A stretch of 9,797 bases of DNA from Burkholderiales bacterium (GTDB taxonomy: Bacteria; Pseudomonadota; Gammaproteobacteria; Burkholderiales; Ga0077523), in contig JALORJ010000242.1 in NCBI GenBank assembly GCA_025459035.1, positions 1 to 9,797 of the forward strand. The letters are read 5' to 3'. The position numbers and the translations under genes are program-made. The notes beneath the pieces were generated by a model. That model did not search any database and was not told where the DNA came from. It saw only the letters and a list, made by a program, of their open reading frames with translations. Of this stretch, positions 1-6,590 are shown one piece after another (position 1 is the first letter of the stretch; each line of letters opens with the position of its first letter).

Positions 1-80
1 CAATATTATTGATGCAGCAGGACCGGCTTACCGTTAGAGCTCTCCTTGGAGGTTCTACGACAAACCGATCATCTGCTTGC
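1..80. other. Low-GC edge segment not matching CcmF
   Basis: By count 39 of these 80 bases are G or C, against roughly 70% or more in the following sequence. The ccmF frame stays open to the window edge, but the residues it encodes here do not resemble the periplasmic stretch expected before the GYTFRLDG motif that begins at 81. I see no terminal inverted repeat or recognisable insertion sequence. It may be a chimeric or misassembled contig end, or the tip of an insertion that cut ccmF; the sequence alone cannot decide. Confidence 0.5.
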
Positions 81-476
81 GGCTACACGTTCCGCCTCGA
101 CGGGTTCGCGCGCGCCGACGGGCCGAACTACGAGGCCACGCGCGCCACGGTCAGCGTGCTGTCGGGCAGCCGCGTCGTCGCCACGCTGTCGCCGGAGAAG
201 CGGCTCTACCACGTGACGCAGATGCCGATGACCGAGGCCGACATCGACACCGGCTTCACGCGCGACCTGTACGTGTCGCTCGGCGAGCCGGTCGACGACG
301 CGTGGATCGTGCGCGTGTACTTCAAGCCCTTCGTCGACTGGATCTGGGGGGGCGGCTTCGTGATGGCGCTGGGCGGGCTGATCGCGCTGACCGATCGGCG
401 CTACCGCCTCGCGCGGCGCGAGGCGCGGCGCGCCGCCGTCACGCCGGTGCCGGGCGCGGTGGCCGCGGCGCCATGA
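3..476 (+). CDS. ccmF: Cytochrome c heme lyase subunit CcmF, C-terminal fragment
   Basis: CcmF is the large membrane protein of the System I cytochrome c maturation pathway. It takes heme from CcmE and ligates it to reduced apocytochrome c at the outer face of the inner membrane. Only about the last 130 residues of a protein usually near 650 are present. Family hallmarks are the periplasmic stretch GYTFRLDG...GPNYEATRA, SPEKRLYHVTQMPMTEADID, DLYVSLGEP and VRVYFKPFVDWIWGGG. These are followed by the last transmembrane helix (FVMALGGLIAL) and a basic cytoplasmic tail. Recognisable similarity starts only at base 81; bases 3-80 are in an open frame but do not look like CcmF. The stop codon overlaps the ATG of ccmG (ATGA), which implies translational coupling. 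Family identity is secure. Whether the gene is really truncated or only cut by a contig edge is open. Confidence 0.88.
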   Translation: MLLMQQDRLTVRALLGGSTTNRSSACGYTFRLDGFARADGPNYEATRATVSVLSGSRVVATLSPEKRLYHVTQMPMTEADIDTGFTRDLYVSLGEPVDDAWIVRVYFKPFVDWIWGGGFVMALGGLIALTDRRYRLARREARRAAVTPVPGAVAAAP

Positions 477-1042
477 CGCCGTCGCGCGCGGTGCGCCGCC
501 CGCCGCGCGGGGCCGTCGCGTGGAAGTTCCTCGTGCCGCTCGCGCTGTTCGCGGTGCTCGTCGCGTTTCTCGGCATCGGCCTCACGCGCGACCCGAAGAA
601 CCTGCCGTCGCCGCTGATCGACAAGCCCGCGCCGGCGTTCTCGCTCGCGACGCTCGCGGCGCCCGAACGGGTGATGACCCCGGCCGACATGCGCGGCAAG
701 GTCTGGCTGCTGAACGTGTGGGCGTCGTGGTGCGCGGCCTGCCGCATCGAGCACCCGCTGATGGTCGAGCTCGCGAAGTCGGGCGTGGTGCCGATCGTCG
801 GCTTCAACTTCAAGGACGATCCGCAGGCGGCGCGGCGCTGGCTGGGCGAGCTGGGCGACCCGTACGTGGTGTCGGTGACCGATCGTGACGGCCGCGTCGG
901 CATCGAGTACGGCGTCTACGGCGCGCCCGAGACCTTCCTGGTCGATCGCGACGGCGTGATCCGGTTCAAGCAGGTCGGGCCGATCACGCCGGAAGTGCTG
1001 CGCGACCGCATCCTGCCGCTCGTGCGGCAGCTGCAGGGGTGA
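473..1042 (+). CDS. ccmG: Thiol:disulfide interchange protein CcmG (DsbE)
   Basis: This is a membrane-anchored periplasmic thioredoxin of 189 residues. In the Ccm pathway CcmG acts with CcmH to keep the CXXCH cysteines of apocytochrome c reduced for heme attachment, drawing electrons from CcdA or DsbD. A basic N-terminus is followed by one transmembrane anchor (about residues 18-36). The thioredoxin fold contains the active site WCAAC (W86, C87, C90) after VWLLNVWAS. The cis-proline motif GVYGAPETF (147-155, P152) is the CcmG/DsbE form, and a late GP pair (169-170) is present. The length is normal for the family. The ATG was chosen because it sits in an ATGA overlap with the ccmF stop and gives the expected N-terminus; no Shine-Dalgarno sequence is evident, which fits coupling. 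The frame is open further upstream, but that part is antisense-like, arginine-rich shadow sequence. Confidence 0.95.
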   Translation: MTPSRAVRRPPRGAVAWKFLVPLALFAVLVAFLGIGLTRDPKNLPSPLIDKPAPAFSLATLAAPERVMTPADMRGKVWLLNVWASWCAACRIEHPLMVELAKSGVVPIVGFNFKDDPQAARRWLGELGDPYVVSVTDRDGRVGIEYGVYGAPETFLVDRDGVIRFKQVGPITPEVLRDRILPLVRQLQG

Positions 1043-1202
1043 GAACCTGTGAAGCGATCCACCACACCCGCTCGAACTCGCCTGACAGCGCCGCTCCGCG
1101 TTGCGAATGCTCGCCGTGGTCCCCGCTACGGCTGCGCTTCGCGCCTTGATCGGCACCGTCGGTCGAGCCCGCTCGGGCGCGCCGGACCGCTTCACAGGTT
1201 CT
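1042..1202. repeat. 161-bp fold-back (palindromic) element between ccmG and ccmH
   Basis: The ends are 19-bp inverted repeats matching at 18 of 19 positions: 1042-1060 (AGAACCTGTGAAGCGATCC) against the reverse complement of 1184-1202. The inverted symmetry continues imperfectly inward. At the centre, 1113-1119 (GCCGTGG) can pair fully with 1126-1132 (CTACGGC, one G-U) around a 6-base loop. Thus the whole stretch can fold into one long hairpin. The left end overlaps the last base of the ccmG stop and the right end lies 17 bp before the ccmH ATG. Read in the ccmH frame it stays open, but third positions carry many more A/T than in the neighbouring genes, so it is probably not coding. It resembles a MITE- or REP-like element; no family name is claimed. 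It would form a strong hairpin in the ccm mRNA. Confidence 0.75.
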
Positions 1203-1219
1203 GCGCGCGCGTCGCGCTC

Positions 1220-1720
1220 ATGGCGGTCGCACTCGTGACATCGCTCTGGATGTCGCTCGCGCTTGCCGATACCGCGACCCCCGCCGCCGAAGACCCCGTG
1301 CTCGAAGCGCGCGTGGCGGCCATCGCGGCCGAACTGCGCTGCCTCGTGTGCCAGAACCAGTCGCTCGCCGACTCGCACGCCGATCTCGCGATCGACCTGA
1401 AGAACCAGGTGCGCCAGATGCTGCGCGACGGGCGCGACGAAGCCGAGATCAAGGACTGGATGACCGCGCGCTACGGTGACTTCGTGCTCTACAAGCCGCC
1501 GGTGCGCCGCACCACGTGGCTGTTGTGGGCCGGGCCGTTCGTGCTGCTGGCGGCGGGCGGCGTGTGGCTCGCGCGTGCGGTGCGCCGCCGCCGCGTGCTG
1601 CTGGCGACGCAGGACGCCGGCCGCGGCGATGCGGCGCTGGATGCGGTGGATGCCGCGCGGGTCGCGGCGCTGCTGGGCGAGACCGCCGGCGCCGCAACGC
1701 CGCCGTCCGACGTGCGGTGA
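1220..1720 (+). CDS. ccmH: Cytochrome c-type biogenesis protein CcmH
   Basis: CcmH is the second thiol-redox component of System I cytochrome c maturation. It is anchored in the inner membrane with its redox site in the periplasm and works with CcmG and CcmF on apocytochrome c. From the ATG at 1220 it has 166 residues: a signal peptide (MAVALVTSLWMSLALA), then the family signature LRCLVCQNQSLADSHA with redox cysteines C41 and C44. The motifs AIDLKNQVRQML and WMTARYGDFVLYKPP follow, then a transmembrane helix (TWLLWAGPFVLLAAGGVWLA) and a basic tail. An in-frame GTG at 1049 would add 57 residues, but these are encoded by the fold-back element and look non-coding, so 1220 is preferred. No clear ribosome binding site is seen. 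The partner gene ccmI, which follows ccmH in many ccm operons, is not here. Confidence 0.9.
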   Translation: MAVALVTSLWMSLALADTATPAAEDPVLEARVAAIAAELRCLVCQNQSLADSHADLAIDLKNQVRQMLRDGRDEAEIKDWMTARYGDFVLYKPPVRRTTWLLWAGPFVLLAAGGVWLARAVRRRRVLLATQDAGRGDAALDAVDAARVAALLGETAGAATPPSDVR

Positions 1721-1724
1721 TCGC

Positions 1725-4700
1725 GTGCGCCGCGCGGAGATCGGCGCGGCGCGGCTCGGGGGGTTCGCCATCGCCGTATGGATCGGGTGCGGGGCCGTCG
1801 GCGCCGCCGAGGAGAAGCTCGAGGTCCGACGCCCGCGCGCCGGCCTGCCCGGCCCGGGCGCCATCGTCCGCGACAGCGTCGCGCGTTCGTCGATGACTTC
1901 GGACCGCGACATCCCGGACTTCACGCGTCTGCTGCACGGGACGCCTGCGCCGCTTGCCGAGAGGGCGGCGCCGTCACCCCGCGAACCGGATCTCGCGCTC
2001 GGCGTGTCGCAGTCGCTTGCGCGGTGGCGCGCGGTGCGCGTGGCCGTGGACACGATCGATGTGGAAGTCGCGCTGGATCTGGAAGTCGGCGTTGCGCGCA
2101 TCCGCAGCACGACTCGCGTGCGCCGTCTCGACCGGGCGGCGCCGCTGGTGTTCGACTGGCGCCCCGACGCGGGCGCGACCGGCGCGATCGACGCCTGGGT
2201 CGACGGCGTGCCGCTCCCCGCGTTGCCCGTGCGCGACGGCCACGTCGTGATCGACGCCGCGCGGCTCGGCGCGCGCGAGGTCGTGACGGTCGTGTTCGAC
2301 ACGGTGGCGCCATTGCGCGACGGCGGTGGCCCGATCACTCGCTTTCGCGACGCGGCCGATCCGGGTGCCGAGTACGTGTGGAGCCTGTTCGTGCCGGCCG
2401 ACGCGAGCCGCGTGTTCCCGTGCATGGACCAGCCCGACCTCAAGGCGCGCTTCGGTCTGACGCTCGACGCGCCCGGCGACTGGCGCGTGATCGGCAACGC
2501 GACGGTCGAGCAGGTCGACGCGCTCGACGGCCGGCAGCGTCGCCACCGTTTTGCCCGGACGCCGCCGCTGTCGACATACCTCTTCGCGTTCGCGGCCGGC
2601 CCTTTCGTCACGCTGCCCGCGTCGCGGGGCGAACCGGCGATCTCCGGAACGCCGGACCCGGGCGTCCCGGTCGCGCTGCATGTGCGCCGTGTCCGGGCGG
2701 ACGACGCGCAGCGGGCGCTCGACGCGATCACGCGCCCTGTCGAGCGGTCGATGCACGCCTTCGCGACGCGCTTCGGGCAGCCGTTCGCGTGGGGCAAGCA
2801 CGACCTTGTCGCATTGCCCGACTTTCCGTACGGCGGCATGGAGCACGCCGGCGCGACCTTCCTGCGCGAGTCGGCGCTGCTGCTGCCCGCCGAGGCGACC
2901 GCGGTCGAGCGCCTGCGGCGCACGCAACTGCTGGTTCACGAGACCGCGCACCAGTGGTTCGGTGATCTGGTGACGATGCGCGGCTTCGACGACCTCTGGC
3001 TGAAGGAGGGCTTCGCGAACCGGCTCGCGTTCGAGGTCGGCGATCTCGACCCGCCGACGCTGCCCCTGCTGGCGGAAGTGACGCGTCGCGCGGACGCGAT
3101 GCGCGCGGATCTGACGCCCGGCACCGTGCCGGTGTACCGGCCGCTCGACAACGTGCTCGGGGCCAAGGCCATGTACGGCCCGATCGTCTACCAGAAGGCG
3201 CCGTGGGTGCTCGACCAGTGGATGGAGGCTGCGGCGAATCCCGAACAGGCGCTGCTCAGGTTCGTGCGCGACCACGCATTCGGGGTCGCCGATCGCGACG
3301 ACCTGATCGCGGCGTTCGGCGCGAGCGGAGCGGGGGACGCGAGCCCACCGTCGGCACCCCGCCCGGGTTTCGACGCCTGGATGCGCACGTGGATCACGCA
3401 GCTTGGCGTGATCACGGTCGAACCCGACTGGGCGGTCGCGGCCGACGGCAGCATCGGCGGCACGCTGCACTTCGAAGCGCCGGCGCGTACCGGTCCGTGG
3501 GCGATGCCGCCGCGGCTGGTGATCCAGGTGCTCTGGCACAACGCGCGCCGCGCATTGCGAGTCGATCTGCGCGACGTCGAGGTGATCGGGCCCGGGCGAT
3601 GGCGGCTCCCGTGGCGGCTGGACGTGTCGCGCGGGCAGGACGCTTCGACCGATGGCGACGTGATCGGTGTGCTGCCGTACGAGGGCGCACGCGAGTGGCT
3701 GCGCTGGCGGATGGACGCGAAGACCGCCGCGAACGCGGTACGCGCCATGGGCTTCGACCGCGCCGCCGACCGGCTGCACCTGCGGGCGTGGGAGGCGCTG
3801 AGCGACCGGTTGCACGACACCCGGATCGCGCCGACCGCTTGGCTCGAACAGGTGATCCCGCTGGTGCCCGAGCCGCGCGGCGCATGGGTCACCGCGCAGC
3901 ATGCCGCCCGGGTCGAACGGGTGCTGCGCGCGGCGCTGCCCCCACCCCAGCGCGACGCGTGGGCCGGTCGTGTCGAGAACGCGTGGCTCGCGCGGATCGA
4001 GGCGCCCGCGCGCGAGGTCCCGAACCGCCCGGGGTTGCCGCTCTCGTCGCCGGTACCGCGACCGTTGCCCGCAACCTTCGAGCGCATCACGGCCGTCGAC
4101 GCGCGCGATGCCCGGCGCGAGGCGTGGCGCGCGTACGTCGCGATCGCGTCGACGCCGGACGCGCTGGCGCGACTCGACGGCTGGCTCGATGACCGCGCGC
4201 TGCCCGACGGGATCGTGCCGACCGTTCGCGAGCGCTTCGCGATCGTGCGCACGCTGCTGCGCCAACAGGCGCCCGGCGCGGCGGACGTGCTCGCGCGACT
4301 GCGTGCGGCGCACACCGACCGCGATGCGCAGCGCTGGGCGTACGCGGCCGCGGCCGCGACGCCCGACGGCGCCCTGAAGGCCGCGCTGCTCGACGCGTGG
4401 ATCGCCGACGCGTCGATTCCCGATGCCTGGATCGAGGAAGCACTGCCCGCGTGGGCCGCGCCCGAGCATGCGGATCTTCGTCGTCAACCGCTGGCTCGAA
4501 GCGATCGTCGGCGGGCAGGTCACGGCGACTGCGCGCGACACCGTGCGCGCGTTCGCGGAACGTCCGGACCTGCCGCCGTCGCTGCGCGACAAGGTGCGCG
4601 AGCATCTGGACACGCTGGAGCGGGTGGTGCGGTGGCGCGAGGCATCGCGGACGGATCGGTGAAGGCGGTCGCCCGCGGCGAGCGCGCGGCCGGGTTGTGA
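1725..4700 (+). CDS. M1-family zinc aminopeptidase with C-terminal frameshift
   Basis: This is a gluzincin aminopeptidase of the M1 family that removes N-terminal amino acids from peptides. Counting from the GTG at 1725, the zinc site is HETAH (405-409) with E428 in WLKEGFA as third ligand. The substrate-anchoring motif is GGMEH (370-374) in place of the classic GAMEN. Y489 in YGPIVYQKAP is the likely catalytic tyrosine. An N-terminal beta domain (about 85-285) precedes the catalytic domain; a helical C-terminal region follows. The GTG lies 4 bp after the ccmH stop and gives a signal-peptide-like start (RRAE, then LGGFAIAVWIGCGAVGA), suggesting export. The codons from 1725 have very GC-rich third positions, supporting that start, but ATG 1893 is a possible cytoplasmic alternative. 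Near base 4470 the family sequence stops; the rest of this frame to 4700 is arginine/alanine-rich and looks out of frame. The true C-terminus is in the adjacent frame (see 4471-4662). Family certain; start and integrity uncertain. Confidence 0.85.
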   Translation: MRRAEIGAARLGGFAIAVWIGCGAVGAAEEKLEVRRPRAGLPGPGAIVRDSVARSSMTSDRDIPDFTRLLHGTPAPLAERAAPSPREPDLALGVSQSLARWRAVRVAVDTIDVEVALDLEVGVARIRSTTRVRRLDRAAPLVFDWRPDAGATGAIDAWVDGVPLPALPVRDGHVVIDAARLGAREVVTVVFDTVAPLRDGGGPITRFRDAADPGAEYVWSLFVPADASRVFPCMDQPDLKARFGLTLDAPGDWRVIGNATVEQVDALDGRQRRHRFARTPPLSTYLFAFAAGPFVTLPASRGEPAISGTPDPGVPVALHVRRVRADDAQRALDAITRPVERSMHAFATRFGQPFAWGKHDLVALPDFPYGGMEHAGATFLRESALLLPAEATAVERLRRTQLLVHETAHQWFGDLVTMRGFDDLWLKEGFANRLAFEVGDLDPPTLPLLAEVTRRADAMRADLTPGTVPVYRPLDNVLGAKAMYGPIVYQKAPWVLDQWMEAAANPEQALLRFVRDHAFGVADRDDLIAAFGASGAGDASPPSAPRPGFDAWMRTWITQLGVITVEPDWAVAADGSIGGTLHFEAPARTGPWAMPPRLVIQVLWHNARRALRVDLRDVEVIGPGRWRLPWRLDVSRGQDASTDGDVIGVLPYEGAREWLRWRMDAKTAANAVRAMGFDRAADRLHLRAWEALSDRLHDTRIAPTAWLEQVIPLVPEPRGAWVTAQHAARVERVLRAALPPPQRDAWAGRVENAWLARIEAPAREVPNRPGLPLSSPVPRPLPATFERITAVDARDARREAWRAYVAIASTPDALARLDGWLDDRALPDGIVPTVRERFAIVRTLLRQQAPGAADVLARLRAAHTDRDAQRWAYAAAAATPDGALKAALLDAWIADASIPDAWIEEALPAWAAPEHADLRRQPLARSDRRRAGHGDCARHRARVRGTSGPAAVAARQGARASGHAGAGGAVARGIADGSVKAVARGERAAGL
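4471..4662 (+). pseudogene. Displaced C-terminal segment of the M1 aminopeptidase
   Basis: The frame one base ahead of the main aminopeptidase frame encodes RIFVVNRWLEAIVGGQ, then a helical stretch ending in PPSLRDKVREHLDTLERVVRW and a stop at 4660-4662. From memory this resembles the usual C-terminal end of this M1 subfamily (a WL-x-A-x-GG core, then LR-x-KV-x-x-x-x-D-x-L). It does not look like a separate gene, because upstream of 4471 this frame loses sense. The preceding family sequence ends in the main frame at PEHAD (4461-4475). Relatives normally have some 20 or more residues between these two blocks. The simplest reading is a deletion, not a multiple of three, that joined two points sharing CGGATC. 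It could be a real mutation or an assembly error. Confidence 0.6.
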
Positions 4701-4710
4701 AGTCGGCCGC
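4686..4710 (+). other. GC hairpin after the aminopeptidase gene
   Basis: GCGGCCG (4686-4692) and CGGCCGC (4704-4710) form a 7-bp perfect stem around an 11-base loop. It lies between the true aminopeptidase stop (4662) and the NYN gene (4806). No T-run follows, so it is not a canonical intrinsic terminator. In such GC-rich DNA a stem of this length can also arise by chance. Confidence 0.25.
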
Positions 4711-4805
4711 GGGGACGGGCGCAGTGCTTGCGCACGCGATATCGCCGACGGCCGACACGAGGCATCCTGCGGTGACGGGATCCTCCGGGCGGGCGGGCAG
4801 GTCGC

Positions 4806-5414
4806 ATGGCGACGCGGACGCAATACGTGCTGATCGATTTCGAGAACGTCCAGCCGGACGCGCTCGCCGGGCTCGATGCGGAGCACTTCCGGGTGCTGCT
4901 GTTCGTGGGTGCGAGTCAGACGAAGATCGCCGTCGATGTGGCTGCTTGCCTGCAACGACTTGGGGATCGCGCCGAGTACATCCGCATCGCGGGCAACGGA
5001 CCGAACGCGCTCGATTTCCACATCGCGTTCCACATGGGGCTGATCGCTGCGCGCGATCCAGACGCCTTTCTCCACGTGGTCTCGAAGGACACAGGCTTCG
5101 ACCAGCTGATCCAGCATCTCAAGGGGCGCAAGGTGTTCTCGAAGCGGTCGGTGTCGGTGGACGACATCCCGGCGGTCAAGGCCGCGGCGCCGAACCACGG
5201 GTCCGACCGACTCGATCGCGTGTTGGCAGACCTGCGAGCGCGCGGCGCCTCGCGGCCTCGCACCCTCCAGACGCTTGCCAACACCATCAAGACCACCCTA
5301 CAGGGCCAGCTGACCGACCCGGAGGTCGACGCGCTCGTCGAGACGCTGCGCTCGCGCGGCTGGATTGCCGTGAACGCCACGAAAGTGACCTACGCGTTGC
5401 CCCCGGCGCCCTGA
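4806..5414 (+). CDS. NYN/PIN-like domain protein (putative RNase)
   Basis: This 202-residue cytoplasmic protein has a PIN-like nuclease fold of the NYN type. The acidic pattern is visible: D11, E13 and N14 in VLIDFENVQ, D70 in GNGPNALDFHIAFHMG, and D95 and D99 in VVSKDTGFDQLIQHL. Such clusters bind a metal ion in PIN/NYN RNases. The C-terminal part (about 147-198, TLQTLANTIKTTL...LVETLRSRGWIAVNATKVTYAL) looks like a small winged-helix-like module that may contact nucleic acid. No signal peptide or membrane segment is seen. The ATG at 4806 directly precedes the conserved first strand; only a weak AGG lies upstream. It is 143 bp from the aminopeptidase stop on the same strand and converges with the mutarotase gene. 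Catalytic residues are intact, but the RNA target and physiological role are unknown. Confidence 0.85.
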   Translation: MATRTQYVLIDFENVQPDALAGLDAEHFRVLLFVGASQTKIAVDVAACLQRLGDRAEYIRIAGNGPNALDFHIAFHMGLIAARDPDAFLHVVSKDTGFDQLIQHLKGRKVFSKRSVSVDDIPAVKAAAPNHGSDRLDRVLADLRARGASRPRTLQTLANTIKTTLQGQLTDPEVDALVETLRSRGWIAVNATKVTYALPPAP

Positions 5415-5529
5415 CGCGCGGGCTGCGGTGTCCTGGTGCCCGGCCTTGCGCGCCGCCGCGACCTCGATCGAATGACGCGACTTGCGCAGGCCGCATGACG
5501 CCGTCCACCGCCGCGCGCAGCGCCTGCCG

Positions 5530-6378
5530 TCAGCCGACCACCCAGCCCTGACGTCCGACCCAGCTTTCGCGCGGCGCCACCACGACCGGCTCGGCCACGG
5601 CCGCCGCCTCCACGCACAGCATCCGCCGAAAGCCGTCGGCCGGCATATCGGCGATCGCGGCGCCGCGCGTCTGCCACGGGTTCCACACGACCGTGTCGCG
5701 AAAGCCCGTCTGCTCGACACCGAGCCAGCGGCCGCCCTCGCCGAGCGTCAGCCGCGGCGGCGCATCGAGGTAGATGCGGTCGATTTCGTCGTCGACGGTC
5801 ACGGCGTCCGCGCGGTCCTCGCGCACGGCCTGCGCGGCGGTCTGGTCGCGGTACGACGTGCCGCGCAGGCCTTCGAGGCGCGCGAACTCGACCTGCCGTG
5901 TCGCGAAGTAGGTGTGCAGTGCGCCGGTGAACGCGAACGGCGTGTCGCCCGGGTTCTCGATGCCGAGCTCGAGCTCGAAGCGGTCGCGCTCGACCAGCAC
6001 GCTCAGTTCGGCGACGAACACGTGGTCCCAGAGCGCACGGGTGTCGGGGCTGTCGGTCAGCTGCAGAGTCGCCAGTGCCCAGTCGTCGCCGGTCCGCGTC
6101 GCGGCGACGGTCCAGGCCCGCGTGCGCGCGAAGCCGTGTCGCGGCAGCGGACCGTCGGGCCCGAACTGCGGAAAGATGACCGGCACGCCGCCGCGGATCG
6201 CCTGACCGTCGGCAAAGGCGGAGCGCGGGCTCAGGTACAGGCGTTCGTCGTCGGGGGCGGGTTGCCACGACACGACGTGCGCGCCGTGCAGCGTGATCAC
6301 GGCGCTGGCGCCGGTGCCTGTGGTCAGCCGCAGCGCGGGCAGGCCGTGGAAGTCGATGGGGGCGATGGCGGCAGGCAT
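5530..6378 (-). CDS. yeaD: D-hexose-6-phosphate mutarotase (YeaD family)
   Basis: This is a 282-residue cytoplasmic aldose-epimerase-fold enzyme that interconverts the alpha and beta anomers of hexose 6-phosphates such as glucose 6-phosphate. Family motifs run in order: ITLHGAHVVSW near the start, IRGGVPVIFPQFGPDGPLPRHGFAR (61-85, with R62 and R85 likely near the phosphate), and ALHTYF with the probable catalytic His155. WNPW (232-235) and MLCVEAAAV with the probable catalytic Glu257 follow. His and Glu are assigned by analogy with yeast Ymr099c. The ATG at 6378 fits the family start; the frame is open further upstream, but that part lacks family sequence. No strong ribosome binding site is visible. 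It is divergent from the PEP-CTERM gene (212 bp between starts) and convergent with the NYN gene (115 bp between stops, with no clear terminator). Function is well supported; the in vivo sugar is inferred. Confidence 0.92.
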   Translation of the reverse strand: MPAAIAPIDFHGLPALRLTTGTGASAVITLHGAHVVSWQPAPDDERLYLSPRSAFADGQAIRGGVPVIFPQFGPDGPLPRHGFARTRAWTVAATRTGDDWALATLQLTDSPDTRALWDHVFVAELSVLVERDRFELELGIENPGDTPFAFTGALHTYFATRQVEFARLEGLRGTSYRDQTAAQAVREDRADAVTVDDEIDRIYLDAPPRLTLGEGGRWLGVEQTGFRDTVVWNPWQTRGAAIADMPADGFRRMLCVEAAAVAEPVVVAPRESWVGRQGWVVG

Positions 6379-6486
6379 GGCGCGAGAGTCTATCGGCGTG
6401 TCCGGGCGCGTCGGTGCATGCTGGCGTGCGCCCGTCGCGATCGCACTCGCCACGGCCATGAACAGGGCCGGCCCGGGCGTCCGCGC

Positions 6487-6516
6487 TTGTGACGCCACTC
6501 GATGCCGGGTTCTAAT
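6487..6516 (+). promoter_or_regulatory. Possible sigma-70 promoter for the PEP-CTERM gene
   Basis: TTGTGA (6487-6492, 4 of 6 to TTGACA) and TCTAAT (6511-6516, 5 of 6 to TATAAT) are separated by 18 bp. The site lies in the divergent intergenic region, about 75 bp before the ATG at 6591. The A/T-rich -10 stands out against the local GC-rich sequence. I did not see a sigma-54 type promoter of the kind reported for some PEP-CTERM genes. Confidence 0.4.
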
Positions 6517-6590
6517 GCAACGGCCCGTCGATTCATCCGTCGCGGACCGGACCTCCGAACCCCCGGCCCGACTTCCCCGGAGACCGTCGC

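Noticed and set aside
1049..1219. N-terminal extension of CcmH from GTG 1049
   Set aside because: The extension is encoded by the fold-back element, has poor third-position GC and would bury the signal peptide 57 residues inside.
401..2923. Very long antisense open frame across ccmG, ccmH and the aminopeptidase
   Set aside because: It is rich in Arg, Ala, Ser and Pro with no recognisable domain, and mirrors well-identified genes on the + strand. Long shadow frames are normal at this GC content.
1974..5198. 1074-codon antisense frame over the aminopeptidase and NYN gene
   Set aside because: Composition (Arg, His, Asp, Val rich) is that of a reversed coding strand. The + strand carries the HExxH and NYN motifs.
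5415..5529. Possible small gene or terminator between the NYN and mutarotase genes
   Set aside because: No start with a ribosome binding site, no recognisable protein and no convincing hairpin with T-run were found.
4397..5551. Rightward open frame spanning the aminopeptidase end and the NYN gene
   Set aside because: Low-complexity arginine-rich translation; the NYN protein in another frame explains the region.
5482..6492. Rightward open frame opposite the mutarotase
   Set aside because: The minus strand has clear family motifs and catalytic residues; the + frame is its shadow.
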